DNA of 64,000 nt from Xiphias gladius (taxonomy: Eukaryota > Chordata > Actinopteri > Istiophoriformes > Xiphiidae). The stretch covers positions 894,501-958,500 of the forward strand of contig NC_053416.1 of the NCBI RefSeq assembly GCF_016859285.1. Reading direction: 5' to 3'. A program made the position numbers and the translations under genes. Below, piece after piece: positions 24,950 to 34,632 of this stretch. How positions within the stretch are numbered: the first letter of the stretch is position 1; each line of letters starts with the position of its first letter. The notes beneath the pieces are model-generated. The model ran no database searches, was not told where the DNA came from, and saw nothing but the letters and a program-made list of their open reading frames with translations.

Positions 24950-26640
24950 CTTTAGTCGATGGATAAATACCCTCTGTTCCTCTCCCATGGCATCCATACG
25001 TACCAATAACACTTTTTCTTCTTTCCCCTGCACAGAGGCACTAGTAAGGGCTGCCCTCTCTCCCCTCTCCTGTTTGTGATAGCCACTGAACTTCTGGCCT
25101 CTCCTCACGTGAATCAGAATATCAAGGGGATATCACGAAGTGGCAACAAACAGAAGGTGGCGCAATATGAAGATGATCTCTCGGTTTTTCTATCCAAGGC
25201 CGATTCCTCTATTCCACATACTGTATGCTCTCAACCCTAGAACAGTTTGGGATGATATAGGACTGCTCCCCGACAACAAGGCAGCTCTTCAAGCATCTTT
25301 TATACTGGGCAAACACAGCTGACTCATCTGCAAAGTGGGTTCAAATCGAGGCTACCTCCTGTTATCCAGCCACTTTAATATTTCTCCTATGTTCCTCTCT
25401 TACCCTACTTTGGGGCAGGATAGGCAACAACCGGTTGGTAAGCAGCTGGTTGACGCTTAAAATTTGGGCTCAGTTCTGCCATATACGCTGTCTTAAAAAC
25501 GTGTCCTTACTTTACCAGTTACATCTAAATATTGCATTCTTCTCCTCCATGGTTGATGGTGCTTTGGCCTCTGCTCTCTCTCAACTTTATGCTGAGAAAC
25601 ACTTCACCTCCTTCACTCATCTGAAGAATAAAAAGAAATATTGCTCAGCTGAAGAATAAATATCATCTCCCAACAAAACATCACTTGAGATACCTTCAAG
25701 TCAGACATTCAATACAATCCTGTATTCCCAACTGTCCTCTCAAACCTCCCACTCCCAATAATAGATGATGTCCTTAATTGGGCCGAGATCTCAAGAGGTG
25801 TGATATCAAAGATTTATGGAAGCCTCTTTGAGATCCAAATTCCATCGCTGACTCAATTGAAAGGTGCCTGGAGTGCAGACTTAGGTTAAGAGTTAGATGA
25901 TCACACATGGGGTAGAGCCCTGTACAGGATTTTTTCATCTACCTTCAATGCCAGACACCATTTGATACAGGTCAAAATTGTGCATCGGGTGCATTGGTCT
26001 AAGTGCCAAAATAAACCGCTTCGCAACCGGTGTCCATCCCTCCTGCACTAGATGAAAAACTGCTCTGGCCTCCTTATACCATCAGTTCTGGGCTTGTCCC
26101 AAATTGGCAATATTTTGGGACAGGATATTCAAATGTCTTTTGAATATTTACATTTGCTCATTTGGCAGATAATTTTAGCCAAAGTAATTTACAAGGTACG
26201 CAACTTAGGGATCGGTGTCTTGATCCAGGAAAATTCAGTATGCGGATAGGAGGAGCCGGAGATTGAACCACCAACCCTGGAATCAGTGGACAACCCATTC
26301 TACCACCTGAGGCGCCGCCACCACATATGCCATATATATGGTAAATGGCATTGCTATTTCACTTTCTCCTCGCATGGCTTGCTGGATGTTTTGCCAATTT
26401 GCCAAGTCTCACCTCATGGGTGTCCAGAGAAGGGCAGTGGCCATGGCTACACTCCTTGCTAGAAGAGTTATTCTTGGAAGTCATCTCCCACTCCACCATT
26501 TAGACACTGGGTTAGGCATCTGCCAATGTCTTTTCTCACCTATGGGTAAATGTGACCCAAGTTCTTTGCTGAGAACTAGGATCCTAACAAGAGTTACATT
26601 GGGAGGATAAATTTCAAAATTTCCAACCAAAAAGATTGAA
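24950..26640 (+). mobile_element. L1-type LINE fragment (ORF2 reverse transcriptase to C-terminus)
   Basis: Degraded L1 ORF2 in several frames. Visible pieces are GCPLSPLLFVIATELLA, NIKGISRSGN, QYEDDLSVFLSKADSS (the catalytic YADD box, here YEDD, both aspartates kept), a C-terminal WAEISRG segment and LLARRVILG near 26,450. Stops and frameshifts are numerous, and the 5' half of the element is missing. A SINE sits inside at 26,143-26,325. It is dead and probably old. Confidence 0.8.
26143..26325 (-). repeat. tRNA-derived SINE nested in the L1 fragment
   Basis: On the minus strand the head near 26,320-26,250 has an A-box-like GGTGGTAGAATGG and a B-box-like GGTTCAATCTC. The other end has 'catttgctcatttggcagat'. 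L1 ORF2 similarity resumes after it, so it inserted into the L1 after the latter's arrival. Confidence 0.7.
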
Positions 26641-27030
26641 AGATCGAAAATGAGGAGGCATGTGAATGAGGTTTAGCTTTATTTATTTATTTATTTAATT
26701 ATATTTTTATGTACAAGTGTGTGTGAGCAGGGTGCATGCATGTCTTTATATGTATGTGTATGTATATCTGTAAGCATATAGATATATATACAGCCATGTA
26801 TACATACAGTATTTTTCTACTGTGACCTGCCATCTGGCGATGCTCACATTATCCTCCTCCCTTATTCTCCTGAGATGCTACTGGAAACAGGTACTCATGT
26901 AATTGACAGACTTGTTAATTACCTATGGACCTGAGATGTTGCTTTGTTGTTTATGTTGTTGTTTATGTGTCGAAAAAAATAATGCAAACAATTTTCAAAA
27001 AAAAAGTTTTTACACATGATCTGATCTGCC
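26641..27030. other. AT-rich spacer with simple repeats
   Basis: Contains a TTTATTTA run near 26,680 and a TATG/TATA-rich stretch near 26,750-26,800. No gene. Confidence 0.5.
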
Positions 27031-27160
27031 GACGTGTGATGGTGTCATGTAAACTTTATGTGAGGACAGAGCTCATAAACAATATGGGAGGGTTGGGAAA
27101 CCTTGCAGAACAGTTCTGCCTAGATGGTAACAAGTACAGCATCTAGCCTGCTGTTAGATG
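27031..27160 (+). promoter_or_regulatory. Upstream module of a dead receptor
   Basis: GTGTGATGGTGTCATGTAAA, then GAGGACAGAGCTCATAAAC, then CCTTGCAGAACAGTTCTGCC: the same order as at the live receptors, about 240 bp before the receptor fragment at 27,305. The module has outlived its coding region. Confidence 0.55.
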
Positions 27161-27304
27161 GTGCTTTTTTCCTGTGTAGAAAAAAGAAAATTTATGTTAG
27201 AGTTAAGGAATACAGACTGGACAGGATTCCTTCTGGTTTTGTGCTCCAATTACATTAACAAGACATTTTGGATGTCTTAAGTGTTGCTTTAAAATTTTGA
27301 TATG

Positions 27305-27395
27305 CAAATCAATCTCAGGCGAACATCACTGCTGGACCTAAGTATCAGGGGTTACTAGGATTAGTGTTGTTTACATTCTGTCTACAGTGCCATTT
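27305..27395 (+). pseudogene. Odorant receptor 5' fragment
   Basis: The only receptor sequence left reads as QANITAGPKYQGLLGLVLF and a few further codons, matching the N-terminus and first helix of the OR 131-2-like family. Similarity stops abruptly after 'ctacagtgccat'. The rest is deleted, and unrelated, partly LINE-derived sequence follows. Confidence 0.75.
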
Positions 27396-27529
27396 CAGGC
27401 AAATTCCCAAATAATATAAGGGGACAACGGGGCAGCAGTCCTTGGTGCCATGTGCAAACCATACCAGAACACTGGACACTAATAATAATGCTGAATCCAC
27501 AAACTTCACCTGCAGGATGATTATTGTAC

Positions 27530-28060
27530 AGCACATTTCAACAATATGGCAATTCAAAGTGCTTTGGATATGACATAAATGCATTAAGACAGGTTATAAA
27601 AGAACCAGGAGAAAATATAAAAAGACACATAACTCTAATTCAAGAAGAGTGAAACAAATAGAAGCTAAAAATGAGCTAAAATAAGCTAAAAAGGCATAAG
27701 ATTAGAATGGAAAGTAAAAATTACAGTGCAGTATGAAATACGAATAAATAGTCCTGAATTTAATTTAATAAGAAAAGTCTTAGGAAAAGTCTTAAGCCTT
27801 GACTAAAAACAACTGAGAGCTGGAGCAAACTTCTGTTTGCTGGAAGTTTGTTCACATATGTGGAACGTAAAAACTGATCGCTGCTTCTCCAGGTTTAGTT
27901 TTGACTCTGGGGACAGTAAACATACCTGTCCCAGACCTTTTGAGAGGTCTGGATGGTTCAGAATGTAGCAGCAAATCAAAATGTATATTGGCCCTAAACC
28001 ATTCAGCGCATTATAAATGAACAGTAGAATTTTAAAATAAATTATTTTACCACGCTGGAA
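27530..28060 (-). repeat. LINE-derived repeat fragment
   Basis: Plus-strand sequence such as 'aattcaaagtgctttggat', 'agacctttTGAGAGGTCTGG' and 'cctaaaccattcagcgc' is the complement of a repeat widely seen near the 3' ends of fish LINE-type elements. No frame is preserved; class not certain. Confidence 0.5.
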
Positions 28061-30115
28061 GGCAGTGCTCCTTTGCTATAATGGGACAAAGCAGGTCATC
28101 AATGTAAAATGTAAGGAAGGCTTGCAGAGTTGGGGGGATACCTGGTTAGGCCTGCAAACAATGCCACACAGGGAAAATGTACTAACACCACTGTATTTAT
28201 TCATGTCATCGGAAAATTTAAAGAGGAAGGTGCACCTCATAAAGACTCTTTCTGGGCCAGAATGATTGAACAGACAAGATGATCGTGAATAAGAAATCTT
28301 GGGGAACCTTGAGCAGAAAGTGGTCTATGCTCTTCAGCAGTATCATCCAAGAGATCCTGCCATGTATTGTATTGCTCGGTATTGACCTTCTGGTTCCAGG
28401 AGGAATGATGGTGACCTCATAAAATGGTCACTTTTACGACTCAGTGTCTTCTGGGGATGCAACAATGGGGTCCGAAAGCCAGATTGGTGGGTTCTTTTGT
28501 CAAGGGTGTTGTCATGTAGTAGTTGTTGCCTAAGGAACCAACCTCAGCCCTGACCAGATATGCAAACTGTTGGACCTCTGTCTTTCACCAAATGAAATAC
28601 CTGGGACTCCTCACCAGTCTGTCAAAACTAAAGAAGCCTCTTGGATGAGAGGTGAATCGTCTTCAGGATCTACAACCAAGTCCAATTGCCCTCGATTCAA
28701 CCCTTATTGGATAACCATGACCTGGATGACTGAGAATCTTTACAAACAATAACAATGCTTCAGTTGAAGGATCGATCAAAAGCTACTGTTCAGGGCTTGT
28801 TCAAAGTGCTACTAGAAAAATTTAAACAAGACAATGATTCTTCCTATTGAGGGTTAACCACATTGTACAGAATGAACCAATCCTTCACCATGGGATGATG
28901 TCTATTACTGGTTACTTCCTGCAAAGTTCCGAAGAATTTCTCCAATTTAGCCTTTAGAGTTTAGCTCTGACCGACCGGGTCTCTAAAGAGGTGTATCTTT
29001 GTGTCCAGAAAAGTGAGCATGACAGTCTCGGTGGAGGCTTGAAAGTTTGCTTGCAGTAAAGGAAACAGAAGAAAGTCATTCACTTTGATGTGGACTGTTG
29101 TTGCAGTAGGCTTGCCTTCTAGGTGTCCAGTTACACTCCAGAACTGTGTAAACTTGCCAGAGCTTTTCTTCATACTTGAACAACTGTGATGTACTTGGTC
29201 ATAGTGGAAGAAAATAGCACATCTTCATACCCTATCATTATTTCAAAAGGCATTCAGGCAAATACTGCTGCCTTCACATGGGAATCTTATTAACTGCAAC
29301 ATAACTGAACAGCAAAACTTTAGGTAGTACAAAAATGGAGACGGGGATGGATCTGGACCTTCTGTCCATTAAACCTCCTCTTAGCTGTGACTTCTGCCAA
29401 CAATGTAAAAATGGATGGGTTTTGCTTGTTTGTTTGGGTTTTTTTTAGCAAACCCCTTATATCTGTCCATCACAGAGGACAGGGAGCAATGGAACTGCTT
29501 ACAATGGCCCTTCCAACCAAAAAAAAAATCAGGTATTCATTCACCATGTAGGTTAGCCCTCTACAGGCCTTCTTGCCACTGCAGAGAAGACATGTAGCTA
29601 CGTGTTTCCTGTCCTGTAAAAGCTCTGGCTTGCAACATAAGCCAAATGACCAGACTTGCAATATCTGGGCAGCTGTTTATCTGCAACTGGTTGTGCTCCC
29701 ATATATCAACCCAAATGCTGGCTAATTGTCTGTGTAACACCATCCAGAAGGCATACAAGGAGATGGGCTGCCTGAGGCTAATTTTGTATTATCTCTAGAA
29801 TAATTATGCGATTGCATCTGACATGTCCATCTGTGCTGAACAAGACGATAAATCTGTATGCAATTGCAGTTTGACAACTTTTCAGAACACTACTGAATTT
29901 GGAATCTGGTTCCTGTAGTTTTATTGGACAATATAGACATTCAGGACAGACTGGATGTCCACGCAGCTAAGAGAGGAAATCTTTCTCTAAATTGACATGC
30001 TTGTACTAGGCATGACAGCTAAGTTTAATACAAGCAAAACAACAAATGCAAATAATGCCACAACATGACCAGGGTATTGGGAAATAACGGAAGGGAGATT
30101 ACCTATTCATAAGAT
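28061..30115. other. Intergenic, no gene recognised
   Basis: About 28,580-28,750 ('agaagcctcttggatgagag', 'aaccatgacctggatgactg') matches a phrase common in fish genomes and is a repeat remnant of uncertain class. The remainder, including the open frames near 28,961 and 29,415-29,758, shows no recognisable similarity. Confidence 0.45.
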
Positions 30116-30120
30116 GCTAA

Positions 30121-30232
30121 CCACGTGGAGATGTGATGGTGTCACAGGAAATGTGAAGACCTGAAGACCAGCTCTGCTCACATGGAAATGAGCAAAGCCT
30201 CTAACATGCTGTCAGCACAGGGAAAATGTATT
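30121..30232 (+). promoter_or_regulatory. Upstream module of OR-4, TATA-like part missing
   Basis: GTGATGGTGTCACAGG is followed directly by AAGACCAGCTCTGCTCACAT and GTCAGCACAGGGAAAATG. The AGAGCTCATA segment and the bases after it, present at the other receptors, are absent, as if roughly 40 bp had been deleted. Confidence 0.6.
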
Positions 30233-30383
30233 TACATGATTTTAGATTGTTGCATGTAATTTCAACAGGCATCTCTGCTGATGCTGGATCTTCAATGTTG
30301 TAGGAATACAAGCTGGAAGAAATGTATTGTATGTTAGTGCGCCAATGACATGAAGACTTTAATTTCTTGATTGCTTCTCAAAA

Positions 30384-31343
30384 ATGTTTTATTCAAATGA
30401 GTCCCAGACCAACATCAACGCAGAACAGCAGTATCCAGGGTTACTGGAAAGAGTGTTCTTTTCCACTGTGTCTACGGTGCCATGCTGTGTGTTTCTCTTC
30501 ATTAATGGGACCATGTTATTCACATTGAGGAGTAAACGGGTGTTTTGTGAGACCTCCCGTTACGTTCTTCTGTATAACCTACTGTTTGCAGACACTGTAC
30601 AAATGACACAGACTCAGTTACTGTACCTACTGGCTGCTTGTAGAATAAGGATGACGTATCCTGTGTGTGGTGTTTTTGCCCTTTTTGCCAGTCTCACAAC
30701 TGTGATCTCTCCTCTCACACTGGTGGTGATGTCTCTGGAGAGATACGTAGCTGTGTGTTACCCGCTGAGGCACGCTACCATCATGACCATCAGAAACACA
30801 GGGGTGGCTATCGTTGTAGTTTGGGCCTTCAGTTTACTAAATGTCCTCACTCGAGTTTTCTTGCTTTTAGAATATCCATTTGAAGACCTGGAGAGCCTGC
30901 AGATGACAGACATTTGCTCTGTCATGGCTATGTTGATTAGGCCCTCATCCGATCATTACGACAAAGCCTTTACTGGTTTTCTGTTTGTTTCCTCTAGTTT
31001 GTCGATCATTTCCTCCTATACTGGTGTGATGGTAGCAGCCAGATCAGCCTCTACAGACAAAGCTTCAGCTCGTAAGGCTCTTAACACACTGCTGCTGCAT
31101 CTGGTGCAGCTGGGCCTCAGTCTCACCGCAACCATTTACAACCCAATCCTTAAAGTTCTCTTGAAAATTCTAAAAAGGATCATATTTGTGCGTGTCCACA
31201 TTGTGTTTTATGTATGTATTTTCATCTTCTCCAGATGTCTGAGTTCTCTCATCTATGGGCTCAGAGATCAGACCATCAGACCCGTCCTTTTGTACCATCT
31301 ATGCTGCCGACTGAAACTCTCAGTCCTAAAAACCACAAATTAA
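30384..31343 (+). CDS. Odorant receptor, 131-2-like (OR-4)
   Basis: Intronless receptor of 319 residues: N-glycosylation site at N5, LFTLRSKRVFCETSRY between helices 1 and 2, C95 in YPVCG, SLERYVAVCYPLRHAT, loop-2 TDICSV, LNTLLLHLVQLGL in helix 6, and LIYGLRDQTIRPVLLYHLCC after helix 7. From helix 3 to helix 6 it is nearly the same as OR-5 at the DNA level (three differences in about 410 bp), but its flanks, N-terminus and helix 6-7 loop differ, which points to exchange between copies. A private change makes LIRPSS where OR-5 and OR-6 have LIGPSS. The promoter module before it lacks the TATA-like part, so the gene may be weakly expressed although the reading frame is intact. Confidence 0.92.
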   Translation: MFYSNESQTNINAEQQYPGLLERVFFSTVSTVPCCVFLFINGTMLFTLRSKRVFCETSRYVLLYNLLFADTVQMTQTQLLYLLAACRIRMTYPVCGVFALFASLTTVISPLTLVVMSLERYVAVCYPLRHATIMTIRNTGVAIVVVWAFSLLNVLTRVFLLLEYPFEDLESLQMTDICSVMAMLIRPSSDHYDKAFTGFLFVSSSLSIISSYTGVMVAARSASTDKASARKALNTLLLHLVQLGLSLTATIYNPILKVLLKILKRIIFVRVHIVFYVCIFIFSRCLSSLIYGLRDQTIRPVLLYHLCCRLKLSVLKTTN

Positions 31344-31980
31344 TAAAACTATAAGAAGGGCTGATTTGAAGCTACACAAAATCATAAGAAATTTCAAAAT
31401 AAGATTGCAAAGAAATGTAGGACTTTTGAAAGATTATCAAGTATGTTTTGGAAACTAATATTACAAAATTAATACATCAAGGTAATACATAAGAAAAGCT
31501 GGCAATTTGAGAGTAAAAACACACAATGAGAGGAGGAAGAAGAAGCAAATAGTCCCCTGAGTAATTCAAAAACAAAAAGAAATGAGGCACTAAGTATGTA
31601 AAAGTATCTTTGAGGTCGACAAAACACAATGCCTACATTGGCTTGGTTTAGCAGTTCTCCAAAATATTCCCCTAGTGTCTATGGTGTCGTGGTACTATGT
31701 GCAATTATGAACTATCTTATGCTTTGTTATGGACAATCCATGACTAACACAACAGTCCAGTAATGAAGCACCACATGGGTCCTGATCTGGTGGGCCCGTC
31801 TTCCCAGTCACATCCACCAGTTTTCAACATATATGAGAATAACAGTTTCAGTAACCAGATGTTAGCATGCCAAGGCCTCTTACCGGCTCCACAACCCAGC
31901 TGCCAGCACATTAGACCCTACACCCCTCCTTGAGGGTGGTGAGGATGGACGGGTTGACAGAACACAGGACTTTGACAGGA
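31344..31980. other. 3' flank of OR-4 and spacer
   Basis: No gene recognised. AT-rich flank, then non-repetitive sequence up to the receptor fragment at 31,981. Confidence 0.45.
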
Positions 31981-32138
31981 GACTAAATGTCCTCACTCGA
32001 GTTTTTTTCATCATCTTCCCCAGAAGTCTGAGTTCTCGCATCTATGGGCTCAGAGATCAGACCATCAGACCCGTCCTCTTGTACCATATGTGCTGCCGAC
32101 TGAAACTCTCAGTCGTCCCAGCCAAGGCTGAGGAGTGA
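31981..32138 (+). pseudogene. Internally deleted odorant receptor (3' end)
   Basis: The sequence CTAAATGTCCTCACTCGAG (middle of the receptor, near helix 4) is joined directly to CATCATCTTCCCCAG (helix 7), followed by the normal end through the stop codon and shared 3' flank. The first half of the gene is missing altogether. Its final codons match OR-6 (YHMCC) and not OR-5 (YHLCC). It is the receptor of the first, decayed unit of the tandem duplication. Confidence 0.85.
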
Positions 32139-32759
32139 AGCTTTGTCAAGTTTTTGCGGTGGCCTCCATGAGTCAACATATCTGACTTCAGCAATTGTTT
32201 GAAATTCATTGAAAGAATAAATATTATAATTGTGACAACCAAGAACAAGATGCCAATTTCATTAAATTGCTTTCATTCCACTTCATCCTGAAATGTTGGC
32301 AGCATTTCAGTTGTAACTTCTAACATCTATCGTTGTGGGGCAAATGCAGTTGGGTGGGGCACTTTATTGGATAGCTAACAGTAGAGAGAGATGATAGAAC
32401 TGAAGAGTAAGACTCAGAGAAAGAGGTGGAACAAAGGGTCCTGGACGGATGCAAACTGATGAAGTTGTGGTTCATGGTAAGTGTCTTAACACCTAGGCCA
32501 TCAGGGCACTGGTGATAAGAGCCTGGTGAACACAGGCAGCCCCCTTCACTGGTACATCAGCAGAACCAACCTTTATCTAACCTCACCTAGTGTCCTGACC
32601 TCCCCACACATTAGTCTGTGCTGGTTTGTGTCACATATATTATTTTATTCTTTTTTGTTCTGCTGTGTAACTGCCAGTTAATTATTCTCATTGTCATAGT
32701 AACAGAGACTGCATCCACAATCAGCCCGTATTTGCTACCAAGTTACCTAAGTTACTGTT

Positions 32760-33270
32760 TAAAGGAATGGTTCAACATTTTCGGAAATAGGCTTCTTTGA
32801 CTTCTTTCCAAGAATGAGATGAAAGGATTGATATCGATCAAATGTGTGTCCACTGTATTGCCTTAGCTTGGAGATGGGGTCAGGACCTGGTTAACCGAGC
32901 TTAGCATAAAGAATGGAAGCAGAGGGAAAAAACAGCTAGCCTTACTCTGTTGAAAGTGGACAAATACACCTACCAACACCTCTAAAGCTGGGTGAACACT
33001 AGGACTACAAAACTGAGGATTATTTTCATGATGAATTAATTTTCCGATTATTTTCTCAATTAATCAGTGTGTCTTGAAAAATTTCCGAAAATAGTGGAAA
33101 ATGTTATAAATTCCTAGAGCCTAAGTGTCTTCAAACATCATGTTTTGTCTGACCAAAAACCCAAAGGTTCTCACATCTGAGAAGCTGCAAGCGTAAAATG
33201 TTTGGCATTTTTGCTTAAGAAAACAACCCTTAATTACCAGTCTACCTTCTGTAACCACTTTATTAGGTAC
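32760..33270. repeat. Repeat block within the unit spacer
   Basis: Two adjoining fish repeats: one with AAAGGAATGGTTCAACATTT and CTTAGCATAAAGAATGGAAG, the second related to the ATTAATCGA-end family with 'tgtcttcaaacatcatgttt'. A TTATTAGGTACACCT end follows. The same block recurs at about 36,325-36,835 and 39,910-40,420. Confidence 0.65.
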
Positions 33271-33339
33271 ACCTGTAAAATTTAATGTAATCCGATATTG
33301 AAAGGATGAATATATTTCACAATTTTCAATCTGGATTTT

Positions 33340-33765
33340 GAAGAAACTAAAAAACAGGAACTCTGGAAATCTTACTATCTAATTTTATTGGACTTAAGTG
33401 CAGCCTTTGATATGACTGATTATTCCATTTTAATGGACAGAGGGATGGACTGGGTTTGGCTAGGTGGAACTGCTTTAAATTGGCTTTCATCTTAAGTGTC
33501 ACACAGAGTTTTCAAAGTTGCTACCAATAACTCTCTTGTCATGCGTTTGTATGTGATACCCCTTGTCCATGTTATTTGTCACTTTAACGCTGTGTCCTAC
33601 CATTGTTAAGCTGATGACACCCAGTTCTATGTTTCATTTAGTCCTGAATATAGTAAACAATATTGCTACCATCAAAGACTGGATGGCCTCTTACTCTCCG
33701 CAACTGAATACTGATTTGACTGCAGTTCTGATAATTGGCTGTGATCACATGGAGCACTAACAACT
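33340..33765 (+). mobile_element. LINE reverse-transcriptase remnant (L2/CR1-like)
   Basis: Reads LLDLSAAFDMTDYSILMDR, then after frame changes a TQFYVSF-like box and ATIKDWMASYSPQLNTDLT, the usual order of the fingers, palm and thumb start in L2/CR1-type LINEs. The YADD box is degraded and stops are present. The copy in unit B (about 36,925-37,350) keeps 22 bp around GGGGTCCCACAAAGCTCC that are missing here. Confidence 0.7.
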
Positions 33766-34320
33766 AATTCTAAAACATTCAACAAGAATTTTAATTCTTC
33801 TTAATCAAGGCCTTACCTTCAATCAGAACATTAAAAGTGTTAAGGCTTGTTCTTTGGAAAATCAATAAAATGACAAAAATTAAACCAATGCGAGGTTTAC
33901 TTAATGTCTCACCGACACCTGAAACACCAAATCTGCACCAACCCAGCCCCCTGTGACATTTTAACTCAGGGATGTTTTCGATCTGAACACCCACTTCGTC
34001 TTGTTTGACTGTGTGCCAGCGTTATGTGTAAAAGAAACTGGTGAATGTAGCTACATCGACAGAGGCTCATCAGTTTTAATGGCCAACACAGACATCCAGG
34101 ACACACTGGGCAGTCACTACAGATAGTCCTTCAATGTGATGTAGTTTATTACTGAAGAAAACCAAAATAACAACCAATATAAATAACAACCAAATACCAC
34201 CCAAACTTGAGTGAGTTGGATATGTGCTTTTTGATTATCCACTTTGGAGGACAATATGACATGGACCAGCATGTTTGGTAATGGAAGAGAGATTACGTCA
34301 GCCCTTACTGATTTGGTAAC

Positions 34321-34470
34321 CATGTTGACACGTGATGTGTCATGTGAACAGGTTGGGAGGACAGAGCTCATAATTTGCAAACAGGGACAAGCAAACCCTG
34401 CAGACCAGCTCTGCCCACATACATACAAGGACAGACTCTAACCTGCTATCTACACAGGGAAAATGTATGT
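34321..34470 (+). promoter_or_regulatory. Shared receptor upstream module, OR-5
   Basis: CACGTGATGTGTCATGTGAA, then GAGGACAGAGCTCATAA about 15 bp on, then CCCTGCAGACCAGCTCTGCC, then CTATCTACACAGGGAAAATG. The TATA-like position is about 267 bp before the start codon. A ten-codon upstream frame (MYVDELGFFL) opens at the last ATG. Confidence 0.65.
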
Positions 34471-34632
34471 GGATGAACTTGGGTTTTTCTTATGAAGCCT
34501 CAGGCATCTGTGTTGAAGAGACGTTGGATCTAAACTGTTCTAGGAGGAAAAACTGAAGAAGATTCACTTTGATTTTTTGTTCCAGTGACATCAGCAGCCT
34601 AATATTTTACATGTCTTAAATGCTTCTCTGCA

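Noticed and set aside
25140-25322. Short plus-strand frame as a separate gene
   Set aside because: It lies in an alternative frame of the L1 ORF2 fragment.
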